Shown here: one piece after another, positions 1 through 6,318 of the stretch
Layout: every line of letters starts with the position of its first letter
How positions within the stretch are numbered: the first letter of the stretch is position 1
NCBI GenBank assembly: GCA_026417195.1
Contig: JAOADS010000083.1
Span: 1-6,681 of the forward strand
Length of the DNA: 6,681 bases
Reading direction: 5' to 3'
Origin: Ignavibacteria bacterium
GTDB taxonomy: Bacteria > Bacteroidota > Ignavibacteria > Tepidaquicellales > OLB5
Made by a program: the position numbers and the translations under genes
Notes under the pieces: generated by a model
Databases searched by the model: none
What the model saw: the letters and a program-made list of their open reading frames with translations, nothing else
What the model was told of the DNA's origin: nothing

Positions 1-420
1 GTTCAGGGATTCACCTTGCCTGTCATTGCCGACACTCTTGAATGGTATTACAGGGCATGGGTTGTTGATTCAAGGGACTCTGTGAATTCTGTTTTATATG
101 CAGGCGGTTTCGATAATCCTTTCGGAGAAGATGATGATTACAGGTTTTGCTACACATCTCCTCCTGTAAATATACCCGGTAATGACTGGATAGAAACCGG
201 CGGACAATGTCCCCCTGATCTTATTGATCTTTCTAGTGGGTTTTACAGATTACATATTACTCTTGAACCCAGAACATGGAACTGGGTTAACTCAAAACCT
301 TTTTATATTCAACTATTCAGAGGTAATATTCCCTCGTCCCCTTACGGCACAGTTCTGCAATTACAAAATGTTTCCTCCTCAACAATGCCGACTGCAGTAG
401 TAAGACTTTATTCCCAATGA
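1..420 (+). CDS. 3' end of an unidentified, probably extracytoplasmic beta-rich protein
   Basis: The frame is open from the first base and ends at TGA, giving 139 residues; the true start lies upstream of the window, so the TTG at 16 need not be a start. The visible part is rich in Trp, Tyr, Asn and Pro, with short alternating hydrophobic stretches, as in a secreted beta-sandwich. The spacing of its elements (a YYRAWVVD strand, an AGGFDNPFG turn, a Pro-rich loop near NIPGND, then a HITLEPRTW strand followed by a Phe-rich strand) loosely recalls the RskA-like 'YxxWVV...GxF...ITLEP' fold seen in extracytoplasmic proteins. That resemblance is from memory and weak. There is no T9SS sorting domain at the C-terminus, unlike the next gene. 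Only one base separates its stop from the next start, suggesting one transcript and coupled translation. The function is unknown. Confidence 0.7.
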   Translation, partial: VQGFTLPVIADTLEWYYRAWVVDSRDSVNSVLYAGGFDNPFGEDDDYRFCYTSPPVNIPGNDWIETGGQCPPDLIDLSSGFYRLHITLEPRTWNWVNSKPFYIQLFRGNIPSSPYGTVLQLQNVSSSTMPTAVVRLYSQ

Positions 421-421
421 A

Positions 422-1828
422 ATGAAACATAAGCTCCAAATATTTTTGTGTGTTGTAAATCTCTTTATGTTAAAGCTAACAGAAACTATTGCCCAGACAA
501 GTTACAATATGGTTTTGATAGCCAACAAAAATGAACATAACTTCGGTGGTACACCTGCCGGCTGGCATTATGCGTCATGCTGGGGATGGACATCACCTAA
601 CGGTAAAGAATATGCTATAATAGGATACTGGAACGGAACAGCTGTTTATGATATAACAGATTCAGCTAATATCTATCAATGTGATACCATACCAGGTCCG
701 ACATCGTTTTACGGTTACAGGGAGTTTACAGTTGTTGGCCATTACTTATACATAGTATCAGAAGGATTTAACAATAACGCTGGTTTACAGATAGTAGATC
801 TTCAGTATCTTCCTGATTCACTGAGACATGTAAAGAACTGGACTTTTCCCGGATATCTCACAACTCACACTATAAAAAGCAGCGGAAATTATCTCTTCCT
901 TAACGGTGCAAATTACAATGGAGGTGCGGTAGTAATACTTGATGTATCTGATCCGGAAAATCCGGTAAAAAAAGGAAACTGTCCAGCACCTTATGCACAT
1001 GACTCATTTATAAAAAATGATACACTTTATGTAGCAAATATTTATCCTCCGAGCGGAATGTCAATTATAGACATACGAGATAAAGACAATCCATATCTGA
1101 TAAGTAATTTCTATTATTCAAATGCAGTGTGCCATAACGTATGGACATCTGATGACAGACGCTGGCTTCTTACCACAGATGAAGGAGGTTCAAATCACAT
1201 GAAGATCTGGAACATTCAGGACCTTAACAATATAACTTTCGTATATGAATACATTCCATATGAGCATTCTATGGTTCATAACGCTTACTTCAAAGGAGAT
1301 ACAATCTTCATGGCACACTACAGGGCTGGAGTAATTGCACTTGATGTTTCAAATCTCCCCTCGCAACCCGTAGTTATAGGATATTATGATACATATCCCG
1401 GTTCAGGTTTGCAATATCAGGGAGCTTGGAACGTGTATCCTTATTATCAGTCAGGTAAATTCATAGTGTCTGATATAAACACCGGACTTTATGTTCTTAA
1501 ATTCGGTTCCCCGATCGGGATACAGCAAAACGGAAATGCCGTACCGGATAAATTCCTTCTCAAGCAGAATTATCCCAATCCGTTTAACCCAGTCACTAAA
1601 ATCAATTTCCAGCTGCCTGTTTCATCTTATATCTCAATCAAGATATTTGACTCAAGCGGAAAGCTTATTAAAGTTTTATATGAAGGATATCGTTTTGCCG
1701 GTAATTATGCTATGGATTTCAATGCTTCGGAGCTTTCAAGCGGAGTATATTTCTGCATGCTAACAGCGTGGTCAGAAAACAAAAATCAAACCTTTACGGA
1801 ATCAATAAAGATGGTCCTAGCTAAGTAA
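422..1828 (+). CDS. Secreted choice-of-anchor-B family (LVIVD repeat) protein with T9SS type A sorting domain
   Basis: This is a complete 468-residue protein. Residues 1-25 form a signal peptide with a hydrophobic core, probably cleaved near TIAQ/TSY, so it is exported through Sec. Residues about 28-361 match the choice-of-anchor-B/LVIVD pattern of repeated beta-propeller-like blades: strands such as GTAVYDITD, GLQIVDLQ, GAVVILDVSDPENP, GMSIIDIRDKDNP and GVIALDVSN, conserved His motifs (AHDSF, CHNVWTSDD, VHNAYFKGD), and a closing GAWNVYPY...GLYVLKF segment. Residues about 375-468 are a T9SS type A C-terminal domain, starting KFLLKQNYPNPFNP and ending in a GVYFCML strand and KMVLAK. The domain predicts transport across the outer membrane and surface attachment or release. 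The ligand or enzymatic role of this family is not established. The ATG at 422 is chosen because it gives the signal peptide and sits one base after the preceding stop; no clear Shine-Dalgarno is present. Confidence 0.93.
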   Translation: MKHKLQIFLCVVNLFMLKLTETIAQTSYNMVLIANKNEHNFGGTPAGWHYASCWGWTSPNGKEYAIIGYWNGTAVYDITDSANIYQCDTIPGPTSFYGYREFTVVGHYLYIVSEGFNNNAGLQIVDLQYLPDSLRHVKNWTFPGYLTTHTIKSSGNYLFLNGANYNGGAVVILDVSDPENPVKKGNCPAPYAHDSFIKNDTLYVANIYPPSGMSIIDIRDKDNPYLISNFYYSNAVCHNVWTSDDRRWLLTTDEGGSNHMKIWNIQDLNNITFVYEYIPYEHSMVHNAYFKGDTIFMAHYRAGVIALDVSNLPSQPVVIGYYDTYPGSGLQYQGAWNVYPYYQSGKFIVSDINTGLYVLKFGSPIGIQQNGNAVPDKFLLKQNYPNPFNPVTKINFQLPVSSYISIKIFDSSGKLIKVLYEGYRFAGNYAMDFNASELSSGVYFCMLTAWSENKNQTFTESIKMVLAK

Positions 1829-1874
1829 GGGATTTCGCTCTGATTCTGATAATTTTATTCGGTTAAAATAATTC

Positions 1875-1959
1875 AGGACACAGAATTTTAACTGATGAAC
1901 TGAATGAATTCTCACACAGAAAGATTCAGTCTATTTTCGTTCACAGTATTCTGTGTCCT
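1875..1959. terminator. Long imperfect inverted repeat between convergent genes; possible bidirectional terminator
   Basis: A perfect 12-base inverted repeat pairs AGGACACAGAAT (1875-1886) with ATTCTGTGTCCT (1948-1959). Further pairing continues inward: 1891-1894 with 1944-1947, 1896-1900 with 1939-1943, and 1901-1905 with 1924-1928, separated by small bulges. It therefore folds into one elongated hairpin of about 85 bases. It lies in the 139-base gap (1829-1967) between two convergent genes, the usual place for a shared terminator. The flanks are AT-rich, but there is no clean run of six or more T on either side. A remnant of a small mobile repeat is the alternative. Nothing else recognisable lies in the gap. 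Confidence 0.5.
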
Positions 1960-1967
1960 TTAACTTT

Positions 1968-2435
1968 TCACTGAACTTCTTCAAGATATCGGCTAACTTT
2001 TCTGAGAATCCTCTCTTCGGTCTTCTTGCTGAACTTTTTGTAATTCCCGGCCATACCTTCTTCATAACACACAAGTTTTTCAGATTCATTGAAATATCCT
2101 GCATTTCTGAACTGATTGCCTTTTCTGTAGCATGATATCTCATAATACCTGATCCTCCCATTGTCATCAAAGAAAATCTCCTCATTCTGAGACATATTAT
2201 CAGTGGCAGAAATCTTGATTATTCTGCCATCAAGATAAAACGCAATTATTTCTTCCTGATGGGAAGTAATTTTACTGATTGAACTGGCGGAAACCAAATT
2301 ATTTGAAACTGTCCTTTTAACTTCATTGCTCATCTCAACAGAACTTTCATCACAAACCTGTGCTATTAAATCTTCGCGAATTAAAACTTTCAAAAATAGT
2401 GTAAATAAGATGATAGTAAAATTCCGGTGAGTCAT
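1968..2435 (-). CDS. Small secreted protein of unknown function
   Basis: The protein has 155 residues and I do not recognise a named family. Residues 1-26 look like a signal peptide (hydrophobic core about 6-19, ending LIAQ), so it is probably periplasmic or secreted. Residues about 61-126 form a beta-rich stretch (EEIIAFYLDGRIIKI, then EEIFFDDNGRIRYYEI, then LVCYEE) with repeated 'YxDxGRI' turns, resembling the MORN/YD-like strand pairs of hypothetical Bacteroidota secreted proteins. Cys102 and Cys123 sit on neighbouring strands and could form a disulfide. The tail (133-155) is a basic, helix-like segment. The ATG at 2435 is chosen over in-frame starts up to 2606 because it gives a signal peptide and avoids overlap with the upstream gene and its terminator. 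No Shine-Dalgarno is visible. A TATGTTTT sequence (2456-2463) resembles a Bacteroidetes -7 element, but no -33 TTG is spaced correctly from it. Confidence 0.7.
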   Translation of the reverse strand: MTHRNFTIILFTLFLKVLIREDLIAQVCDESSVEMSNEVKRTVSNNLVSASSISKITSHQEEIIAFYLDGRIIKISATDNMSQNEEIFFDDNGRIRYYEISCYRKGNQFRNAGYFNESEKLVCYEEGMAGNYKKFSKKTEERILRKVSRYLEEVQ

Positions 2436-2454
2436 AGTATGTTTTTTAAAATTT

Positions 2455-2513
2455 AAAAACATAGCCTGCATTCTGATAATCATATTGGGATAGAATAACC
2501 AGAAGCAGGCTAT
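2455..2513 (-). terminator. Intrinsic terminator downstream of the lipoprotein gene
   Basis: On the - strand, ATAGCCTGC (2505-2513) pairs with GCAGGCTAT (2461-2469). The stem continues after one bulged base (2470) with 2471-2475 against 2500-2504, leaving a 24-base loop. A G and then five T (2455-2459) follow the stem on the - strand. It starts 12 bases after the lipoprotein stop codon. The T run ends about 20 bases before the ATG of the next gene on the same strand, so it could terminate the lipoprotein transcript or attenuate read-through into the small secreted protein. Confidence 0.7.
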
Positions 2514-2524
2514 TAAATTAAAAA

Positions 2525-3208
2525 TTATTTTCTTCTGATACGTAAAGCAAGAAATACAATTCCTGTAAATGTAAGTATAAAGAACTCCGCACCAAATAAA
2601 CCACATTTTTTACCTTCAGACTTCACGGTTGCAGTCATTTCAACATCCTGTTTGAGGTCTGCAAGTGTTTTTTCCCATTTAACAGATTTACCATCTTTCC
2701 TACCATTTGTCTGTAAAACTTCGTCAGGGAACTCAAAAGTATAGGTTAATTTCGTATCTCCAGAACCCATATTATTTGCATTTACTGTGTCCTTTAATAA
2801 AGTATAAGAGAAATCCATTCCTTCCTTCCCTTCTTTCCAAGAAACCTTAACTTTCTCAAATGCTTTTGCAGAAGTTATGTCATTTATGTTTTTAAACTTC
2901 AGCTCAACTGTAACATGTTTCGTCGAATCTTCAAGTTTATCCTTCACTTCAACATTGGTAACTTCATTGTTTGAAGATGAATAATTACTTTTAGCCTTAT
3001 CCTTGTCGAAACTGAAACTTCCCAATTCAGTGCCTGAACTAACATTTGACATTTTCGTCCAGTAGTGAACAGTCATACTGCCTGAACCGTCTTTTGCGAT
3101 CGTGGTTTTCTGATCAACATTCACACAACCCTGCAGATAAATTACAAAATAAACAGATATAACTGCTGAAAAAAGAAAACTTCTTCTGAATCTTTCTGTG
3201 ATTGACAT
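2525..3208 (-). CDS. LppM-like lipoprotein with C-terminal membrane anchor
   Basis: The protein has 227 residues. Residues 1-27 are a lipoprotein signal (Arg-rich start, hydrophobic 11-25, lipobox L-Q-G-C with the lipidated Cys at 28). Residues about 28-197 resemble the LppM domain, named after a mycobacterial lipoprotein: a CVNVDQKTTIAKDGSGSM start, charged amphipathic strands, and a closing LTYTFEFPDEV...VEMTATV segment. Residues 203-223 form a single hydrophobic segment followed by RIRRK, which predicts an inner-membrane anchor with the tail in the cytoplasm. With two anchors, the folded domain would sit on the periplasmic face. The biochemical role of this domain is not established in this group. 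The start is firm: AAAGGAGG (3217-3224) lies eight bases upstream, the only strong Shine-Dalgarno in the window, and a Bacteroidetes-type promoter precedes it. The family call is from pattern memory; the lipoprotein call is directly visible. Confidence 0.85.
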   Translation of the reverse strand: MSITERFRRSFLFSAVISVYFVIYLQGCVNVDQKTTIAKDGSGSMTVHYWTKMSNVSSGTELGSFSFDKDKAKSNYSSSNNEVTNVEVKDKLEDSTKHVTVELKFKNINDITSAKAFEKVKVSWKEGKEGMDFSYTLLKDTVNANNMGSGDTKLTYTFEFPDEVLQTNGRKDGKSVKWEKTLADLKQDVEMTATVKSEGKKCGLFGAEFFILTFTGIVFLALRIRRK

Positions 3209-3216
3209 TTATAAAA

Positions 3217-3224
3217 CCTCCTTT
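3217..3224 (-). promoter_or_regulatory. Strong Shine-Dalgarno of the lipoprotein gene
   Basis: AAAGGAGG on the - strand lies eight bases before the ATG at 3208. It stands out because the other genes in the window have no comparable site, as is usual in Bacteroidota, and it fixes the lipoprotein start. Confidence 0.85.
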
Positions 3225-3264
3225 AGTTGAAAATTAATTATTTAAATGATTAAAAATTACATTA

Positions 3265-3294
3265 CAAAGTTAAACCTCTTTTGATTTGCAACAA
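3265..3294 (-). promoter_or_regulatory. Bacteroidetes-type promoter of the lipoprotein gene
   Basis: On the - strand TAACTTTG (3265-3272) matches the Bacteroidetes -7 consensus TAnnTTTG exactly. A TTG (3292-3294) lies 19 bases upstream, the expected -33 element. A transcript would start near 3258, leaving a leader of about 50 bases that contains the strong Shine-Dalgarno. The -33 element lies inside an 8-bp inverted repeat. Confidence 0.65.
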
Positions 3295-3301
3295 AATCAA
3301 A
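3280..3301. promoter_or_regulatory. Inverted repeat over the -33 element; candidate operator
   Basis: TTTGATTT (3280-3287) and AAATCAAA (3294-3301) form a perfect 8-bp inverted repeat with a six-base centre, the shape expected for a dimeric regulator. It covers the -33 TTG of the lipoprotein promoter and lies at the possible TTG start, or in the leader, of the divergent + strand gene, so a bound protein could affect both genes. It is AT-rich, so chance occurrence is plausible. No second copy was noticed in the window. Confidence 0.35.
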
Positions 3302-4965
3302 TAATAGGTAAATTGTTGCATGTTTTTATTGCTATGATAAGCCAAAATGAAAAATATTTTTTATTTAACGTAAAGGATGAATTCCTTATAGAACTGGCTT
3401 CACATCCCCGTGGAATTATTGAGAAATTCCGGACCAAACTTCTTAAAAGGAAAGGAGCTGATAATCAGAAAAATTTAAAACTCCTGGATTTAGCCTTGAA
3501 CATAATAGAAAATGAAAATTATGAAAGCTGGAAACCATCCTACCTTACTGAAAAACTCTCAGTGAGAGTCCGTATGCTTGATTGTCATAAGTCAAGATTG
3601 ATCAACAGACTAAGAAGTTTTATAATATCAGAAAAAAACATAGATAAATCAGATCCGGATCAGTTATTCAGAATGGGCTACCTCAAAGAAGCATGGAGGT
3701 TAATTATGAAAGAAAATCAAACCTTCGAAAAAACACATGATAATTTATCGCTTTCAGAAAATTATTATAAACTGGTTTTTTACTATTCACTGAATGGTGA
3801 CAGAAGAAATATGTTAAAATATTTCAATAAACTTAAACTGCTTTATAAAGAAGATAACAGAGATAAAATCAGATTTAATTTTCTCAGGGCATTTATTATT
3901 TGCGTAAAAGCAAGAAAGAATATTCCTAAATATCACAGCGAATTGCTAACTATTTGTAAGGAGATGCTTTCTCTGGCACGAAGAATAAATGATGAAGACT
4001 ATATATCTGAATGTTATCTGAGATTAGCTCAGCTCTATGATAAAATGAAAAAGCCTCAAAGAGCTATAGCATTTTTTAAAAAAGGATGTGAGTATAATTT
4101 TAAAAAAAGTTTGGAAAATAATGCTCTTGTATTTAAGTCTCATTTACTGATTCAGGAATTTAAACTTAACAACAGTATCGCAACTGAAATTATAAATCAG
4201 ATAGAATCATATTACCTTAAGATTCTTGAAAATTATACTAACATAGAGCAGCTTCTTGAAATTGAATTCTGTTATTTGAAAATCCTGATATATCTTAACC
4301 ACCCTGATTCAGACAGAATCAGTGAAGATTTCATAAAACATCAGTTCATCAGTTCCAGAAAATCAGGTGCAGTAACAAGCTGGTATCTTGAACTGACCGA
4401 CAGAATTGCAAGTTCAATATATAACTGGTATATCATTGGAGATAAATTATCAGTAAATGTAAATTACAAAGCTTTGAACCAATTTGAAAAAATAAACTCT
4501 CAGGCTCTTTTTCATTACAGACATCTCCAGACTAAAAATTCCTTGGCAATAATATATATTAATTCAATTGAGCAGGAATTCTGGAAAGCTTATAAGGCTG
4601 ATTTTGAACTGGCAGAGTTATGGGCTAAAAAACTTAAAAGACTGGTAAATACTTATGAGTTAAGCATCAGCCCTTCATGGTTCGAATCTTCAATATTGGG
4701 ACTTAAAATTTTCAGAGAGCTCGAATTAAGAAAAAAAAATATTGTTTACAGAAAATATGAGTCCTCACTTTTAAAATTTATGGAAACTCTCAAAAGTCCT
4801 ACCATGAGATACAATATGGTTTCAGATCTTGCAAAACTCACATACATAGCTGATATACTTAAGTTAAAGGTTTTTGATGAACAGATTTCCCGCTTGTGGG
4901 AGTGGGTAAATGAAAACAAACCTGAAGTGAAAAAAGCGATATCAGAGTCTATAATCTGTAAATAG
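3286..4965 (+). CDS. Large cytoplasmic all-helical (TPR-like) protein of unknown function
   Basis: The protein has 559 residues from a TTG start at 3286, or 543 from the first in-frame ATG at 3334. No ATG lies further upstream because a TAA closes the frame at 3271. A TTG at 3316 with a weak AGG seven bases before it is a third choice, so the start is uncertain. There is no signal peptide or membrane segment. The sequence is helix-rich and high in Lys, Glu, Leu, Tyr and Asn. Residues about 240-273 fit one TPR unit (ECYLRLAQLYDKM, then PQRAIAFFKKGCEY), and neighbouring stretches look like degenerate repeats, suggesting an alpha-solenoid that binds another protein. The N-terminal 30-120 segment, with short helices and a basic KSRLINRLRSFI stretch, resembles the helical head of hypothetical FCB-group solenoid proteins. 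I see no catalytic motif. Its last 24 bases overlap the tail of the convergent kynurenine monooxygenase gene. The function is unknown. Confidence 0.8.
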   Translation: MQQNQIIGKLLHVFIAMISQNEKYFLFNVKDEFLIELASHPRGIIEKFRTKLLKRKGADNQKNLKLLDLALNIIENENYESWKPSYLTEKLSVRVRMLDCHKSRLINRLRSFIISEKNIDKSDPDQLFRMGYLKEAWRLIMKENQTFEKTHDNLSLSENYYKLVFYYSLNGDRRNMLKYFNKLKLLYKEDNRDKIRFNFLRAFIICVKARKNIPKYHSELLTICKEMLSLARRINDEDYISECYLRLAQLYDKMKKPQRAIAFFKKGCEYNFKKSLENNALVFKSHLLIQEFKLNNSIATEIINQIESYYLKILENYTNIEQLLEIEFCYLKILIYLNHPDSDRISEDFIKHQFISSRKSGAVTSWYLELTDRIASSIYNWYIIGDKLSVNVNYKALNQFEKINSQALFHYRHLQTKNSLAIIYINSIEQEFWKAYKADFELAELWAKKLKRLVNTYELSISPSWFESSILGLKIFRELELRKKNIVYRKYESSLLKFMETLKSPTMRYNMVSDLAKLTYIADILKLKVFDEQISRLWEWVNENKPEVKKAISESIICK

Positions 4966-6312
4966 GGGAAGGGAATCAATAAGTTCAGAAGCCTTTCGCC
5001 AATCGACTTCATCCGGTGAATTTATACCCTCGGAGAGTTCTTCAAGTATTTCCTCTTGTAACTTACCTCTCTTAAGAGCATCTGAATATGGAATCCTCAT
5101 AAAGGTTACCATAGAATATTTAGGAATAAACCTGTCTGGATATCTTCTGTAAAGTTCAGCTTCTATTTTCTTTTTCAGCTGGAAACGAGTTTGTGCAACA
5201 AGATCTCTCATTTCAATAAAATTTTCCCTTGCCATCTCTGCTATAGCATCAGTGTTTTCCTTTCTAAGCCTCTGATATTCATTAAAAATCCAATACCAGT
5301 TACCTTCATGTCTGTTTATGCACTCATTAAGCACTGTGCAGTCTTCAAACGCTGCATTCATTCCCTGTCCGAAAAACGGAACCATAGCATGAGCTGCATC
5401 TCCGAGAAGTGCCGTGTGGTCTTTCACTACCCATGGATAACATTTAATTGTCATCAGTGTACCTGTTGGGTTTGCGAAGAACTCCTCAGTAAGTTTTGGC
5501 ATTAATTCCATTGCGTCCGGAAAGTTTTTTCTGAAAAAATCCTTTACGCTCCTCTCGTCACACAGAGATTCAAAACTGTTTTCACCTCCGAAGGATTTAT
5601 CATAAGCTAAAAACAAAGTACATGTGAAACTTCCGTCAGTATTAGGCAAAGCTATAAGCATGTAAGCACCTCTCGGCCAGATATGAAGAGCATTTACTTC
5701 CATTTTATGTTTGCCGTCTCCATCAGGTGGTATTGTAAGCTCCTTATATCCGTAATTCTCATATTCCTGAGAGAAATTAAATCTGGGTATTTTCTGCATC
5801 TCCATTCTTACGGGAGAAGTTGCACCGTCTGTAGCAATCAGAATTTCATAGTTCACTGACGTTTCACCTCCGGGATGTTCACCGAAGAAAATCTCTTTAT
5901 TGAGAAAATCAACCTTTGAACAAATCATATGAAAATGAAACTTAACGCTGTGGTACTGTTAAGCAAGTGATATGAGTTTTTTATTAAGTTCTGCTCTTGA
6001 AACAGAATTTATATACTCGCTCATATCTTTACCATATGGTTGCAGCATAGTTTCTCCAGCCAATGAGTGAATCATCCTGCCATACATGGGTATTGCAATT
6101 TTTTTTATTTCATCGTAAAGCCCTACTTCTTTAAGCGCATGGATGCCCCTTGCTGACAAAGCAAGATTAATTGATTTTCCTTCAGTCATTCCGAATTTTC
6201 TCATGTCCGATCTGCGTTCAAATATATCTACTCTGTAGCCACGTTTAGCCAGATAAACAGCAAGCAGTGAACCTGCCAGACCGCCACCGATTAATGTTAT
6301 TCTGTAAGACAT
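4942..6312 (-). pseudogene. kmo: Kynurenine 3-monooxygenase interrupted by one in-frame stop
   Basis: The intact product would be an FAD-dependent enzyme that hydroxylates L-kynurenine to 3-hydroxykynurenine with NADPH and O2, in tryptophan breakdown or quinolinate/NAD synthesis. The reading frame spans 456 codons, a normal length for the family, with TAA at codon 118. Before the stop: a Rossmann start (IGGGLAG, residues 8-14, with Glu32 at the end of the second strand), the family block GKSINLALSARG, Arg79 in YGRMIH and Tyr93 in QPYG (matching known substrate-contact positions), and INSVSR. After it: the DG motif ATDGATSPVR (about 160-169), the GD motif GDAAHAMVPFFGQGMN with FED (304-324), and the C-terminal IPYSDALKRG. 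Both halves are in the same frame, so no frameshift is needed. LA-stop-QYHSVKFHF reads naturally as LAEQYHSVKFHF, so GAA to TAA would explain it. The first half alone lacks the GD and substrate-site residues, and the second lacks the FAD fold, so neither should work alone. The gene starts six bases after the upstream gene's stop, with no Shine-Dalgarno. Confidence 0.9.
5959..5961 (-). other. Premature in-frame TAA in kmo
   Basis: The codon follows CTT GCT (Leu-Ala) and precedes CAG TAC CAC (Gln-Tyr-His). The next ATG in frame is at 5928, ten sense codons later, with no ribosome binding site before it. TAA is the normal terminator of three other genes in the window, so reassignment of TAA is excluded. 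Confidence 0.9.
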
Positions 6313-6318
6313 TTGTGA

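Noticed and set aside
1851..1873. A small AT-only hairpin just after the T9SS protein gene
   Set aside because: Pairing is only four to six A-T pairs with mismatches, too weak to call a terminator.
1914..1929. A 15-base match, CTGAATCTTTCTGTG, between the convergent-gene hairpin (- strand) and the lipoprotein start region (3187-3201, + strand)
   Set aside because: In AT-rich DNA of this length one such match can arise by chance, it does not extend further, and one copy is coding.
1931..2185. Overlapping open frames on both strands over the small secreted protein's 3' end
   Set aside because: They have low-complexity composition and no ribosome binding site, and they conflict with a frame that has a signal peptide and coherent beta strands.
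2436..2606. A longer N-terminus for the small secreted protein, starting at 2606
   Set aside because: It would overlap the end of the lipoprotein gene by about 80 bases, run through the terminator hairpin, and bury the signal peptide inside the protein.
3227..3258. A + strand promoter for the TPR-like gene (TTG at 3227, TAAAAATT at 3251)
   Set aside because: The -7 match is poor (TAnnTTTG expected) and the region is nearly all A and T, so such matches are expected by chance.
5191..5505. A + strand open frame of about 100 codons within the monooxygenase
   Set aside because: It is antisense to the conserved GD-motif region, is rich in His, Cys and Ser, and has no start signal; it is a shadow of the real coding strand.
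5929..5961. A frameshift, or two separate adjacent genes, as the explanation for the split monooxygenase
   Set aside because: The stop at 5959 and the downstream ATG at 5928 are exactly ten codons apart in the same frame, and the residues in between (QYHSVKFHFH) continue the family sequence.
5959..5961. Programmed read-through or a reassigned TAA
   Set aside because: TAA terminates the T9SS protein, lipoprotein and restriction genes in this window, and I see no recoding signal nearby.
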